Positions 28,330 through 38,178 of a stretch of 64,000 bases of DNA are shown here, piece after piece. The notes beneath the pieces are model-generated. The model was not told the DNA's origin, did no database searches, and saw nothing but the letters and a program-made list of their open reading frames with translations. How positions within the stretch are numbered: the stretch's first letter is position 1; each line of letters begins with the position of its first letter. The position numbers and the translations under genes are program-made. The DNA is from Paraburkholderia kururiensis JCM 10599 = LMG 19447 (GTDB lineage Bacteria > Pseudomonadota > Gammaproteobacteria > Burkholderiales > Burkholderiaceae): NCBI RefSeq assembly GCF_003986935.1, contig NZ_RJZE01000002.1:310001-374000 (forward strand), written 5' to 3'.

Positions 28330-28758
28330 CTACTGCATGTATTGCTCGTTGCCGATCAACCCGATCTTCGTCGCACCCACGCGCTGTGCCGCAGCCATCA
28401 CGGCGGCCACGTCCTTGTACGGCACGAGCCGGTTCGGTCGCAGATGAATCTCGGCCTGGTCCGGCTCGGCGGCCACCTGTGCGAGCCGTGCTTCGAGCGC
28501 CGCGCGGTCGGGCACCAGCGTGCCGTTCCACGTCGTCGTGCCGTCGAAATCGATATCGATCTGCACGACTTCGGGCTGCTTTGGCGGAGGCGGCGGATTG
28601 CCGACCGGCAGATCCATCTTCACGGCGTGCATCTGGATCGGAATGGTGATGATCAGCATGATCAGCAACACCAGCATCACGTCGATGAGCGGTGTGGTGT
28701 TGATGTCGACCATCACTTCCGGTTCGCTGCCACCGCCCGAAGGTACGTTCATCCCCAT
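28330..28758 (-). CDS. exbD: ExbD-family proton channel subunit (second copy)
   Basis: Inner-membrane protein of 142 residues with one N-terminal helix. The helix carries the functional Asp (INTTPLIDVMLVLLIMLII), needed for proton flow in ExbB-ExbD motors; the rest is a periplasmic domain. A Pro-rich spacer (GNPPPPPKQP) follows the helix region. It is a paralogue of the exbD immediately upstream, nine bases away. Tandem exbD genes are known in Xanthomonas, where ExbD2 has a separate role. Confidence 0.92.
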   Translation of the reverse strand: MGMNVPSGGGSEPEVMVDINTTPLIDVMLVLLIMLIITIPIQMHAVKMDLPVGNPPPPPKQPEVVQIDIDFDGTTTWNGTLVPDRAALEARLAQVAAEPDQAEIHLRPNRLVPYKDVAAVMAAAQRVGATKIGLIGNEQYMQ

Positions 28759-28767
28759 CGTCGACTC

Positions 28768-29190
28768 CTAGCCGCCGCGCGCAGGCGGCTCAGTGATAAA
28801 TGAAACCTTCGCGATACCCGCGCGCTCGCACGCCGTAATCACGCGGCCGATGAACTCGTAGCGCGTGCTCTGATCGCCGCGCACGTGCACTTCGGGCTGC
28901 GGCGTCTGCACGGACACGGTCTTCAGGCGATCCAGCAGCGTCTGCGCGTCCACGTGCGTTTCGTTCCAGAAGAAATCGCCATCGCGGTTCACCGCGATCT
29001 CGATACTCTTCGGCTGCGTTTGCAGCGGCTGGATACGCTCCTTCGGCAATTGCAGGGGCACCGTGTGCGTGACGACCGGAATCGTGATCAGAAAGATGAT
29101 CAGGAGTACCAGCATCACGTCCACGAGCGGCGTGGTGTTGATATTGGAGATGACTTCGTCGCTCTCTGCGTCTCCAACGGTCATGGCCAT
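28768..29190 (-). CDS. exbD: ExbD-family proton channel subunit (first copy)
   Basis: Inner-membrane protein of 140 residues: short cytoplasmic N-terminus, one helix with the proton-conducting Asp (INTTPLVDVMLVLLIIFLI), and a periplasmic domain ending in a Gly-rich tail. It forms the stator with ExbB and passes proton-motive force to TonB. It starts six bases after the exbB stop, with the start ATG at 29190. Confidence 0.93.
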   Translation of the reverse strand: MAMTVGDAESDEVISNINTTPLVDVMLVLLIIFLITIPVVTHTVPLQLPKERIQPLQTQPKSIEIAVNRDGDFFWNETHVDAQTLLDRLKTVSVQTPQPEVHVRGDQSTRYEFIGRVITACERAGIAKVSFITEPPARGG

Positions 29191-29196
29191 GGTTGA

Positions 29197-30102
29197 TTAC
29201 CCCGCCTGTTCGACGAGCTGCGCCTTGCTTGCCACACGCACCTGGCGCTTGCCGCCTGCCAGCACCACGGTATGGAGTTGCGCGCCGAAGGCACGCACGC
29301 GTTCCATCACTGACTTGTTGCGACGAACGAGGAAGTTGTAGCCGAGCACCGCGGGCACGGCAACCGCGAGACCGATGGCCGTCATGATGAGCGCTTCGCC
29401 CACGGGGCCCGCCACCTTGTCGATAGAAGCCTGGCCGGCAATACCGATGGCGGTCAGTGCGTGATAGATGCCCCACACCGTGCCGAAGAGACCCACAAAC
29501 GGCGCCGTGGAGCCCACCGTGCCGAGAAACGCGAGACCGTCCTGCAGGCGGTTCGACACATTGGTAATGGCGCGCTCGACCGATGCATCGATCCATGTAT
29601 TGCGATCCACTGCTTCGAGCAACGCTTCGTCGTGATGTTCGCCGGCTTCGATCGCGGTTTCGGCGATGAAGCGGAACGGCGACGATTCCTCGAGTTGCTT
29701 CGCGCCTTCTGCCAGCGACGGCGCGCTCCACAGTTGCTCGTCGGCCACCTTGGCGCGGCGGTTGGCGCGGAACTGTTCGAAGAATTTGGTGATCATGATG
29801 TACCAGCTACCCATCGACATCACCACGAGCAGACCGAGCACGAAGCGCGCAACGAAGTCGCCGTTTTTCCAGAGTGCACCGAGACCATAGGGATTCTCGA
29901 GCGCTTCGGTGCTGGCCGGTGCGGGCGGCGGCGCCGGCTGATCGGCAGCGGGCGCCGCCGTTTGAGGCGCAGCCTGTGCCGTTGCCGTCGCCGTCGCATC
30001 GCTCGCCTGAGCCCACGCTGCCTGCGGCGCCACGAAGGTATCCACCGCGCCTGCTGCGATCACGATGCCTGCCGCCAGAGCGGCGAGAGTACGCTTGTTC
30101 AT
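29197..30102 (-). CDS. exbB: ExbB/TolQ/MotA-family proton channel protein
   Basis: Inner-membrane ExbB subunit of 301 residues. After an N-terminal cleavable or anchor segment (LAALAAGIVIAAGA...) and an Ala/Pro/Gln-rich spacer it shows the three-helix ExbB pattern: FVLGLLVVMSMGSWYIMITK, GTVGSTAPFVGLFGTVWGIY and EALIMTAIGLAVAVPAVLGY. The longer N-terminus is typical of ExbB proteins of Pseudomonas/Burkholderia type. Start ATG 30102 is supported by GGAG five bases upstream; it is 79 bases from the tonB stop. Confidence 0.93.
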   Translation of the reverse strand: MNKRTLAALAAGIVIAAGAVDTFVAPQAAWAQASDATATATAQAAPQTAAPAADQPAPPPAPASTEALENPYGLGALWKNGDFVARFVLGLLVVMSMGSWYIMITKFFEQFRANRRAKVADEQLWSAPSLAEGAKQLEESSPFRFIAETAIEAGEHHDEALLEAVDRNTWIDASVERAITNVSNRLQDGLAFLGTVGSTAPFVGLFGTVWGIYHALTAIGIAGQASIDKVAGPVGEALIMTAIGLAVAVPAVLGYNFLVRRNKSVMERVRAFGAQLHTVVLAGGKRQVRVASKAQLVEQAG

Positions 30103-30181
30103 ATCTACTCCACTTTGTCCGTTGAACCTGTACAACCTGTGTCGTTAATCAATCGCTACCGGTACCGCACGTGCGGCGTGT

Positions 30182-30889
30182 TCAGTTCAAGTTGAACGAG
30201 AACGGAACCTGTACACGGACAGCCTGGCCTTGAGAAATGCAGTTGAAGCGCCTCACCGTGTTGAACGCAGCGCGATCGAGTACCGGATCTGCGGACTGCG
30301 CGACACGCTCGTTCGTGATGTGCCCTTCGGGGTCCACAACGAATTCGATCAGGACGTCACCCGTGATGTTGTTTTCCTGCGCCTCCTTCGGGTACGTCAT
30401 GGAAGCACGCACCTGATCCGAGTTCGGACACACCACGCCAATCTCATGACTCACCGGCTTGGCGGGCGCCACGGGCGCGGGCGGGGCTGGCGGAGCAACG
30501 GCCGGCGCGGACTGCACCGGCGTGGCCTGATGGGTGATGGTGGGCTGAGGCGGCGCCTGCACAGGCACTTCGGGCGGCGGCACGAATGGCGGCGGAGGCG
30601 GCGCGAACTTCGGCGGCGGCAACTGCACGACGGGCAGCGGCGGCGGAGGCGGCGGCTTGACCGGCTCGATGATTTTTGTTTCGATGGGATGCTGGATGAC
30701 ATGCACGACCTTGGTCGCAAGGCCGTTGAGGAGCGCGTAGACAAGCAAGACGTGCAGAAGGATGACAGCTGCGATACCGCCGAAGCGGCGCGCGGGACTT
30801 TGCTGCTTGCGACCGAACTGGCGTGGGCGCCCCTGCCCTGCCAGCCGGCCCGCCGCAACCGGAAACTGCCCTTCGACTTTCGAGACCAC
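30182..30889 (-). CDS. tonB: TonB energy-transducing protein
   Basis: Periplasm-spanning TonB protein of 235 residues: N-terminal anchor helix (GIAAVILLHVLLVYALLNGL), a long Pro-rich stretch (PPPPPPLPVVQLPPPKF and further) that spans the periplasm, and the C-terminal TonB domain (MTYPKEAQENNITGDVLIEF, ending RRFNC...). It transmits energy to outer-membrane receptors. I placed the start at GTG 30889, seven bases after a strong GGAGG; the GTG at 30916 would lack a ribosome site. First gene of the tonB-exbB-exbD-exbD-TPR operon. Confidence 0.93.
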   Translation of the reverse strand: MVSKVEGQFPVAAGRLAGQGRPRQFGRKQQSPARRFGGIAAVILLHVLLVYALLNGLATKVVHVIQHPIETKIIEPVKPPPPPPLPVVQLPPPKFAPPPPPFVPPPEVPVQAPPQPTITHQATPVQSAPAVAPPAPPAPVAPAKPVSHEIGVVCPNSDQVRASMTYPKEAQENNITGDVLIEFVVDPEGHITNERVAQSADPVLDRAAFNTVRRFNCISQGQAVRVQVPFSFNLN

Positions 30890-31389
30890 CTTCACACCTC
30901 CCTGCGTGAACCGCACATTTCCGTAAGCACCGCACCTTCTGTACTAGATAGTGGTACTAATCGACTGCAATGAAGCCCGACGCGCGAGAAGGAAGCTATA
31001 GCGGCCGACAGCGATTGCGGGAGGGCTCGCTACGATCCAGAACCTTACCGAAAGTTGCGCGCCGGACTGGATGGGGTGCAAAGATAGTCACTTCAAAATA
31101 GGTGGTCAAACTTTTTTTGATGAGAACATACTGTTTTTAGAGTAATCCCTCGAAAGGCTGGACGCCCCGTTGTCACAATTAATGTGGCGTGCATGAAAGC
31201 CGCCGCTACAGCCTTAACTGGCACGGTTCCGGCGGAAAACATTAACATCACCTTTCTAGTTAATTACAAACCACTATTTCAGAAATTACACCTTATTCAA
31301 ATACCTTAACCCGGTAAAAAATTGCACCTGAAGCGCATCATTTCCACTGCCGCATCGGCAATGTCTTACCGGTTTTTCAGAGCAAATTA
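30890..31389. promoter_or_regulatory. Upstream region of the tonB operon
   Basis: About 500 bases, with an AT-rich core at roughly 31080-31320, upstream of tonB and beyond the end of the MxKDx gene. An imperfect inverted repeat (gtactagatagtggtac, 30941-30957) lies about 50 bases before the tonB start and could be an operator. I found no convincing Fur box. The rest holds no gene. Confidence 0.5.
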
Positions 31390-31413
31390 AAAAGCCGGGT
31401 AAACCCGGCTTTT
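31390..31413 (-). terminator. Intrinsic terminator after the MxKDx gene
   Basis: A perfect 10-base-pair stem (aaaagccggg / cccggctttt) with a four-base loop lies 52 bases after the stop of the minus-strand MxKDx gene. The stem ends in a T-run in either direction, so it can also block read-through into the opposite strand. Confidence 0.88.
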
Positions 31414-31465
31414 GCATAACAACGCGTTATCCCAGTCAATGGGACAGGTGTACCCCTTCCCTTCG

Positions 31466-31705
31466 TTAGTTGCTCATCGCGCCCGACGCTTCGTGCTTCA
31501 TCGCGTCACCCTTTTTCATCTTGTCGCTCTTTGCCATCTTGTCGTGCTTCATGTTGTCTTTCGACATCGAGTCATGAGACATGGTGTCGTGGGACATGGC
31601 GTCGTGAGACATCGCGCCGCTCGCTTCCTGGGCGAATGCCACACCACCCGCCGTCATCAGCGAAATCGTCAGGACTGCCATCGTCATTTTCTTCAGCGTC
31701 TTCAT
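31466..31705 (-). CDS. Exported Met-rich pentapeptide MxKDx repeat protein (MrpX-like)
   Basis: A 79-residue precursor with a signal peptide (cut near AFAQ) and a mature part built of five-residue units MSHDA/MSHDT/MSHDS/MSKDN/MKHDK/MAKSD and similar, so a Met every four or five residues. This is the pentapeptide MxKDx family. In Azospira suillum a comparable Met-rich periplasmic protein (MrpX) acts as a sacrificial target for hypochlorite and is repaired by YedY1. The neighbours here (YedY-like enzyme and cytochrome b) fit that model. ATG 31705 has GGAG eight bases upstream. Confidence 0.85.
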   Translation of the reverse strand: MKTLKKMTMAVLTISLMTAGGVAFAQEASGAMSHDAMSHDTMSHDSMSKDNMKHDKMAKSDKMKKGDAMKHEASGAMSN

Positions 31706-31831
31706 GTTGATCACTCCATGGGTTGTGATGAGGTGTGTCTATCCGGCCACGCACCATGCGTTGCCGGGTCTTCTGAAGCATCTGCCGTCCGGGGCCGCCT
31801 TTGACCGATCAGGTGTGGCCGCCCGCGCGCG

Positions 31832-32611
31832 TCAGGAGCCTCCGAACCAGTTGTAGCCCTGATCGACCCAGTAGCCGCCAGGGAACGTGTTGGTGACAAA
31901 GATTTCCACGATGTGCTTGGGATTCTTGTAGCCGAGCTTGGTCGGCATTCTCAATTTCATCGGGAATCCGTATTTGGCAGGTAGACGCTCGCCGTCGTAG
32001 TCGAACGTGAGCAGAGTCTGGGGATGCAGCGCCGTCGGCATATCGATGCTTTCGTAGTAGTCGTCGGCGCACTTGAAGCCGACGTACTTCGCCGTGGTGT
32101 CCGCGCCTGCGCGCCGCAAGAACTCGCGAAACGGCGTGCCGCCCCAGCGTCCGATCGCGCTCCAGCCCTCCACGCAGATGTGCCGCGTAATCTGCTCGAC
32201 GTGCGGCAGCGCGTAGAGTTCGGGCAGCGTCCACACGCGCTGGCCGGTAGCGAGGCCGCTCACCGTGAGACGGTAGGCGGACGCGTCGACGTGAGGCACT
32301 TCGTCGATGCCGTAGTAGGCGTTGAACGGAAACGGCCGCGTGATCTGCGCTTCGGTGTAAGTGGGAGCGAGCTGGTTCGGATCGAAGATCGCGGCCTGCG
32401 CGCGGTCATTCAGACGCGAGACTGCGCGCAGAAAGCGATTCACCGAATCTTCGTCCGTGACGTTGCAGCCGGTCAGCATCACGAGGCCGCCAAGGCTCAT
32501 CAACTGCTTGCCGAACGCGCGTCGTGCCGGCATGGCGAGTTCGCGGCGCGCGTCGATGAGGATCGACTCGCGGTCGAGCCTCGCTACCGTTTTTTTGCTT
32601 TCCATGCTCAT
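31832..32611 (-). CDS. YedY-like molybdopterin oxidoreductase (periplasmic)
   Basis: Sulfite-oxidase-fold molybdoenzyme of 259 residues, related to the methionine sulfoxide reductase YedY/MsrP. The N-terminus has a twin-arginine signal (ARRAFGKQL) followed by a hydrophobic run and a Cys in LTGC, so it may be a Tat-exported lipoprotein. The molybdenum-ligand Cys is in RHICVEGWSAIGRWGG. The size and lack of extra domains fit YedY rather than sulfite oxidase. Ribosome site AAGGAG lies before ATG 32611. It is 11 bases downstream of its presumed cytochrome b partner. Substrate is likely oxidised Met in periplasmic proteins, by family analogy. Confidence 0.87.
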   Translation of the reverse strand: MSMESKKTVARLDRESILIDARRELAMPARRAFGKQLMSLGGLVMLTGCNVTDEDSVNRFLRAVSRLNDRAQAAIFDPNQLAPTYTEAQITRPFPFNAYYGIDEVPHVDASAYRLTVSGLATGQRVWTLPELYALPHVEQITRHICVEGWSAIGRWGGTPFREFLRRAGADTTAKYVGFKCADDYYESIDMPTALHPQTLLTFDYDGERLPAKYGFPMKLRMPTKLGYKNPKHIVEIFVTNTFPGGYWVDQGYNWFGGS

Positions 32612-32622
32612 GACGTTTCTCC

Positions 32623-33282
32623 TTAACGTCCGCGCAGCATCGCAACGAGCGAGCGCGGAACGAGCGCCACCATCACGAGATGCACGGCGACGAATGCAGC
32701 CATCAACGACATCGCAACGAAATGCACGACGCGTGCATTGTCGTAGCCGCCCATCAAGTCACGCAGCAGCGGGAACTGCACCGATTTCCAGACGGCGAGC
32801 CCGGACAGCACGAGCACGATCAGATCGGCTATCACGAACACATACGCGGCCTTCTGTACGGCGTTGTAGTAGCTCAGGTCGGCGTGCGAAAGCTTGCCGG
32901 TGAGCGCACCCACCAGGTCGCGCAGCACGGCGCGCGGCGTGAGCGGCAGGTACTTTCGTGCGAAACGGCCTGTGGCGAGGTTCAGCGCGAGATAGACGAG
33001 TCCATTGAAAACAAGCAGCCACATCGCCGCGAAGTGCCACAGCAGCGCACCGCCCAACCAGCCGCCGAGCGTGACGGCATTCGGAAAACTGAAGCCCGCG
33101 AACACCGGCGACGCGTTATAGATGCGCCAGCCGGAAAACATCATCACGAGCGCGGCCAGCGCGTTGAGCCAGTGCGTGAGACGCAGCCAAAGCGGATGAA
33201 TGACGCCGCCGGAAGGATGCGTTCGTTTCTCGGTGGGCGCGTCGCGATGCACATCGCGAGCGCTCGTTTCAGGGGTGGCCAT
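32623..33282 (-). CDS. Cytochrome b561-type membrane partner (YedZ1-like)
   Basis: Membrane protein of 219 residues with four predicted helices and paired His residues for haem b (LWLRLTHWLNALAAL, LLWHFAAMWLLVF, NARVVHFVAMSLMAAFVAVH). It belongs to the cytochrome b561/Ni-hydrogenase b family and would pass electrons from quinol to the molybdoenzyme encoded 11 bases downstream. ATG 33282 (MATPETS) has GGAG six or seven bases upstream; a longer start would overlap the DUF1223 gene's end. Together these form a YedY1-YedZ1-type pair. Confidence 0.87.
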   Translation of the reverse strand: MATPETSARDVHRDAPTEKRTHPSGGVIHPLWLRLTHWLNALAALVMMFSGWRIYNASPVFAGFSFPNAVTLGGWLGGALLWHFAAMWLLVFNGLVYLALNLATGRFARKYLPLTPRAVLRDLVGALTGKLSHADLSYYNAVQKAAYVFVIADLIVLVLSGLAVWKSVQFPLLRDLMGGYDNARVVHFVAMSLMAAFVAVHLVMVALVPRSLVAMLRGR

Positions 33283-33305
33283 ATCGATCTCCAGGAAAAA
33301 TCCGG

Positions 33306-34184
33306 TCAGTGGCACGCAGGCAGGTCGGCTGCCTGGAGGACGTCACCGCTCGCCGCATTTTCGACGAAGGCGACGACGCCGAACGACCCACGCGAGGCTT
33401 TGAGCGCGTCCTGGGCATCGGCCGGCAAGGCGATCTCGCGCTCGATGTGCGCATGTCCCGCATCCAGCACGACAGGGCCGATCCATTGGCGCACCACACG
33501 ATCGTGATGCAGGGTCGCACCGCTGTTCTCGCCGGCACGCACCTGCGTCGTGAGCGCGTTCTCGTAGACGGCGACGTAGGCTTCGAGCGGACCACGCTCG
33601 CGTGCGCCGTGAGCCGTGAATTGCGCATCGACCACGACATGCGTCGGTTGCGTCGACGCTGCCGCGCCCATTACGCCCATTACTGAGGAAGCCGAATCAG
33701 CACCAGCCGGTTCGAGCGCAATCGTGATGTCGGCTGCGGCCGGTTCAGAGCGCACCTGCGCGACGCGTGCATCGAAACTCGCGGCATGCGACCAGTTGCG
33801 CAACTCGCGTCCCGAAACGAACACTTCGGGCGTGTAGACGAGATGACCGCCGGCGCGCTCGGCGAGACCTTGTTGGCGTTCCGTAAAACTGTGCCGCGAA
33901 AAGCGATCGGTCCACCCGAGGCTGTTCCAGTAATCGACGTGCAGCGCGAGCGGCACCACCCCGCTCGCCGTGCCGCCGTCTTTCCACTGGCTCAGCCAAT
34001 GGTCCGCGGGCGGGCAACTGCTGCAACCTTCGCTGCTGTAGAGCTCGACGAGCGCGACACGATGCGCCGGGCTGCGCGCCGTGCAGACCGACGCAGCCTG
34101 CGCCGCGCCGCTCACCGCCCATACGAGCGAGAGCGCCAACGCCCGTATGCACCGCGTGCTCATCCATCCGTATCTGGTCTGCAT
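33306..34184 (-). CDS. DUF1223 exported thioredoxin-like protein
   Basis: DUF1223 protein of 292 residues with a signal peptide (ALALSLVWAVSGAAQAAS). After it comes a thioredoxin-like start with a CxxC pair (ELYSSEGCSSCPPADHWL), the mark of DUF1223. The biochemical role of the family is unknown; a periplasmic thiol role is plausible. ATG 34184 is set by GGAG six bases upstream; an upstream open extension of 58 residues lacks a signal. It ends 23 bases before the cytochrome b gene, so it is likely part of the same operon. Confidence 0.85.
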   Translation of the reverse strand: MQTRYGWMSTRCIRALALSLVWAVSGAAQAASVCTARSPAHRVALVELYSSEGCSSCPPADHWLSQWKDGGTASGVVPLALHVDYWNSLGWTDRFSRHSFTERQQGLAERAGGHLVYTPEVFVSGRELRNWSHAASFDARVAQVRSEPAAADITIALEPAGADSASSVMGVMGAAASTQPTHVVVDAQFTAHGARERGPLEAYVAVYENALTTQVRAGENSGATLHHDRVVRQWIGPVVLDAGHAHIEREIALPADAQDALKASRGSFGVVAFVENAASGDVLQAADLPACH

Positions 34185-34631
34185 CACCGGCTCCGATCGA
34201 GGAAATTGCACGTTGGTCGGCGGTGTGAGCCACTTATGACAGCGCCAGCGAAATTTTTTGTGCCGACGCAAACGCAATGCCGATTGCAGCCACGAGCCGG
34301 TATACGGACGCGGTGCTATGATGAATTCGTTCCATCTGCTCAATGCCTCGCGCGACACGCGCTTGCGCTAACGCCTGTTTCTCCCATGCCCGCGCCCCGC
34401 ACCCGAATGCCGAGTCTCATGCGTCGCCACCGCCGAACGGGCGTGGCGAGCACACGCGCTCGCCGTACGTTCGCGCGAGCGTGCCTTGCCGGTCTTGCCA
34501 CCGCGCCGCTCTCCACCGCCCGGCGCCCGATCTGAACCAGCCCTCCCTCAAGCTTATGGAGCCGGCCGGTCGGGCTCCGGGCCAGTCGCATCCGCAAGCT
34601 TTTCTTTTCTGGATCGAACAGGAGAACCGCT
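34185..34631. other. Divergent intergenic region between DUF1223 gene and rnk
   Basis: About 450 bases between two divergently transcribed genes; it must hold both promoters. A stem-loop with arms ggagccggcc/ggctcc lies at about 34558-34577, 55 bases before rnk. Arg-rich open frames at 34340-34540 show no ribosome site or domain. No gene seen. Confidence 0.5.
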
Positions 34632-35042
34632 GTGAAGAAGAAAAAGATCTGCTATCTGACCGAGCTCGAAGTGGCCCGCCTGACGAAATTTGCGGCCGAG
34701 CCCGCGCTCGCGCATCAACGTCAACCACTGCTCGATGAGTTGCTGGAGCATGCGGCCATCGTGGATGCGCACGAGATTGCGCGTAATGTGGTGACGATCG
34801 GATCGCAGGTCGTGCTGCTCGACGAACAGACGGGCGAATCCATGACGTGGACCGTCGTCTACCCACCGCAGGCCGACGTGGCGCACGGACGGCTCAACGT
34901 GTTTTCGCCTGCGGGCCACGCGCTGCTTGGTGCGAAACGTGGCGAGCACATTCACTTCACGACGCCGGGCGGCGTGCAGAAGGCGATGAAGGTCGACAAG
35001 ATCCTGTATCAGCCCGAGGCGGCCAACGACACCGCGTCGTGA
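34632..35042 (+). CDS. rnk: Regulator of nucleoside diphosphate kinase (Rnk-like)
   Basis: A 136-residue cytoplasmic protein with the GreA/GreB-like C-terminal FKBP-type domain (VVTIGSQVVLLDEQTG; VVYPPQADVAHGRLNVFSP; TPGGVQKAMKVDKILYQPE) and a short helical N-terminus (LTELEVARLTKFA). This is the Rnk architecture: it binds RNA polymerase but lacks the long GreA coiled coil. The start is GTG 34632, with AGGAGAACC upstream. Single gene between a divergent stress operon and thiC. Confidence 0.88.
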   Translation: MKKKKICYLTELEVARLTKFAAEPALAHQRQPLLDELLEHAAIVDAHEIARNVVTIGSQVVLLDEQTGESMTWTVVYPPQADVAHGRLNVFSPAGHALLGAKRGEHIHFTTPGGVQKAMKVDKILYQPEAANDTAS

Positions 35043-35179
35043 AATTGCCGCGGCGCAGCGCTGCCTCTGGTGCGCCGAAAAGGTCTGACAGCGGGTCCAG
35101 ATGCCTATACAAGACCGGTACAAGGCGGGGTGCGGAACGGGTTGCCAAGCTGCAACCGCCCGGTGTATCTTGACGGCTG

Positions 35180-37317
<2,138 letters not shown>

Positions 37318-37430
37318 CGTAAGCGCGGGCTTTGCCCTGCGCCGTCTGCGTGTTCGAGCTTGCGCCCTGCAGCATGGCACGGCAGGACGGCGGCGCAGGT
37401 CTTGGGTGCAGGCCTTGGTGCAGGCCAATT

Positions 37431-37477
37431 CGGGCGGTGTGCGCTGCAGCGAAATTGCGCTGCAGCGCCACCGCCCG
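37431..37477 (+). terminator. Long hairpin downstream of thiC
   Basis: A nearly continuous 19-base-pair stem (cgggcggtg + gcgctgcagc, with one bulged t, against gctgcagcgc + caccgcccg) with an 8-base loop, followed by an AT-rich stretch (aaacatttattta). Probably the thiC terminator, though the T-run is weak. Confidence 0.65.
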
Positions 37478-37617
37478 AAACATTTATTTACCGATCCGAC
37501 AATCTGCTGACAAGCGTACACACCCTGATACGGCCCTCCTAGATAAGATCGTTTTATCAGGTGCCGGGCGGGCCTGCCCGCCGGCACCGCGTCTTTCAAC
37601 AAGAAGGAGTAGCGATC

Positions 37618-37842
37618 ATGAAAGCGGTTCGGCATCCGGGTGCACGGCTTGGTGTGCTGGCGGCGGTTGTGGCTCTCGTGGCGAGCCTCTCGGCTTGCGA
37701 CAACATGACGACGCGGCAGCGCGATACGGCCATCGGTGCAGGTGTAGGCGGTGTGGCGGGCGCGGCCATCGGCGGCAATGCGCTCTCGACGTTGGGCGGC
37801 GCGGCCGTAGGCGGCATCATCGGCAACCAGGTGGGCAAGTAA
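37618..37842 (+). CDS. Glycine-zipper lipoprotein (OsmB/YmgG type)
   Basis: A 74-residue lipoprotein precursor: hydrophobic signal, lipobox LSAC, then a glycine-zipper segment (GAGVGGVAGAAIGG; GGAAVGGIIGNQVGK) that likely inserts in or packs against a membrane. This resembles OsmB and related osmotic-stress lipoproteins. ATG 37618 follows AAGGAG; the longer frame from 37561 is rejected. A terminator lies downstream. Confidence 0.85.
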   Translation: MKAVRHPGARLGVLAAVVALVASLSACDNMTTRQRDTAIGAGVGGVAGAAIGGNALSTLGGAAVGGIIGNQVGK

Positions 37843-37921
37843 CGCACGCAGGAGTGTCCGGCAGCATCAGAGGCTGAATAACACAACGATCATCAGCGGC
37901 GGCACCAATCAGGGAGATTCG

Positions 37922-37959
37922 CGCGGCGCACACCCGAACACGGGGTGCGCCGCGTTTTT
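37922..37959 (+). terminator. Intrinsic terminator after the glycine-zipper gene
   Basis: GC-rich stem (cgcggcgcacaccc / ggggtgcgccgcg, one bulge) followed by ttttta, 79 bases after the stop. The remaining 220 bases up to the next gene hold no recognisable gene. Confidence 0.88.
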
Positions 37960-38178
37960 ATTAGGGTCGCGCAGCTGAAATGATGTGAAACAGGGCGTTA
38001 CGGCTTTGCAATAGGCGACGTGCCGACGGCGACGTATGCTCGATCTGTTCGACACACGCCACGTATGCGCCGCGCGTAGCAGGCCCGGCCGCGCGACCCG
38101 CGTTGATCAGGTTGATCAGCGGCAGCGCCATCGTCCTGACGGAATGCGGCAAGAAGCATCGAGAAGGAGCGCCTCATC

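Noticed and set aside
30941..30957. Fur box in front of tonB
   Set aside because: The inverted repeat there does not resemble gataatgat-type Fur sites; kept only as a possible unknown operator.
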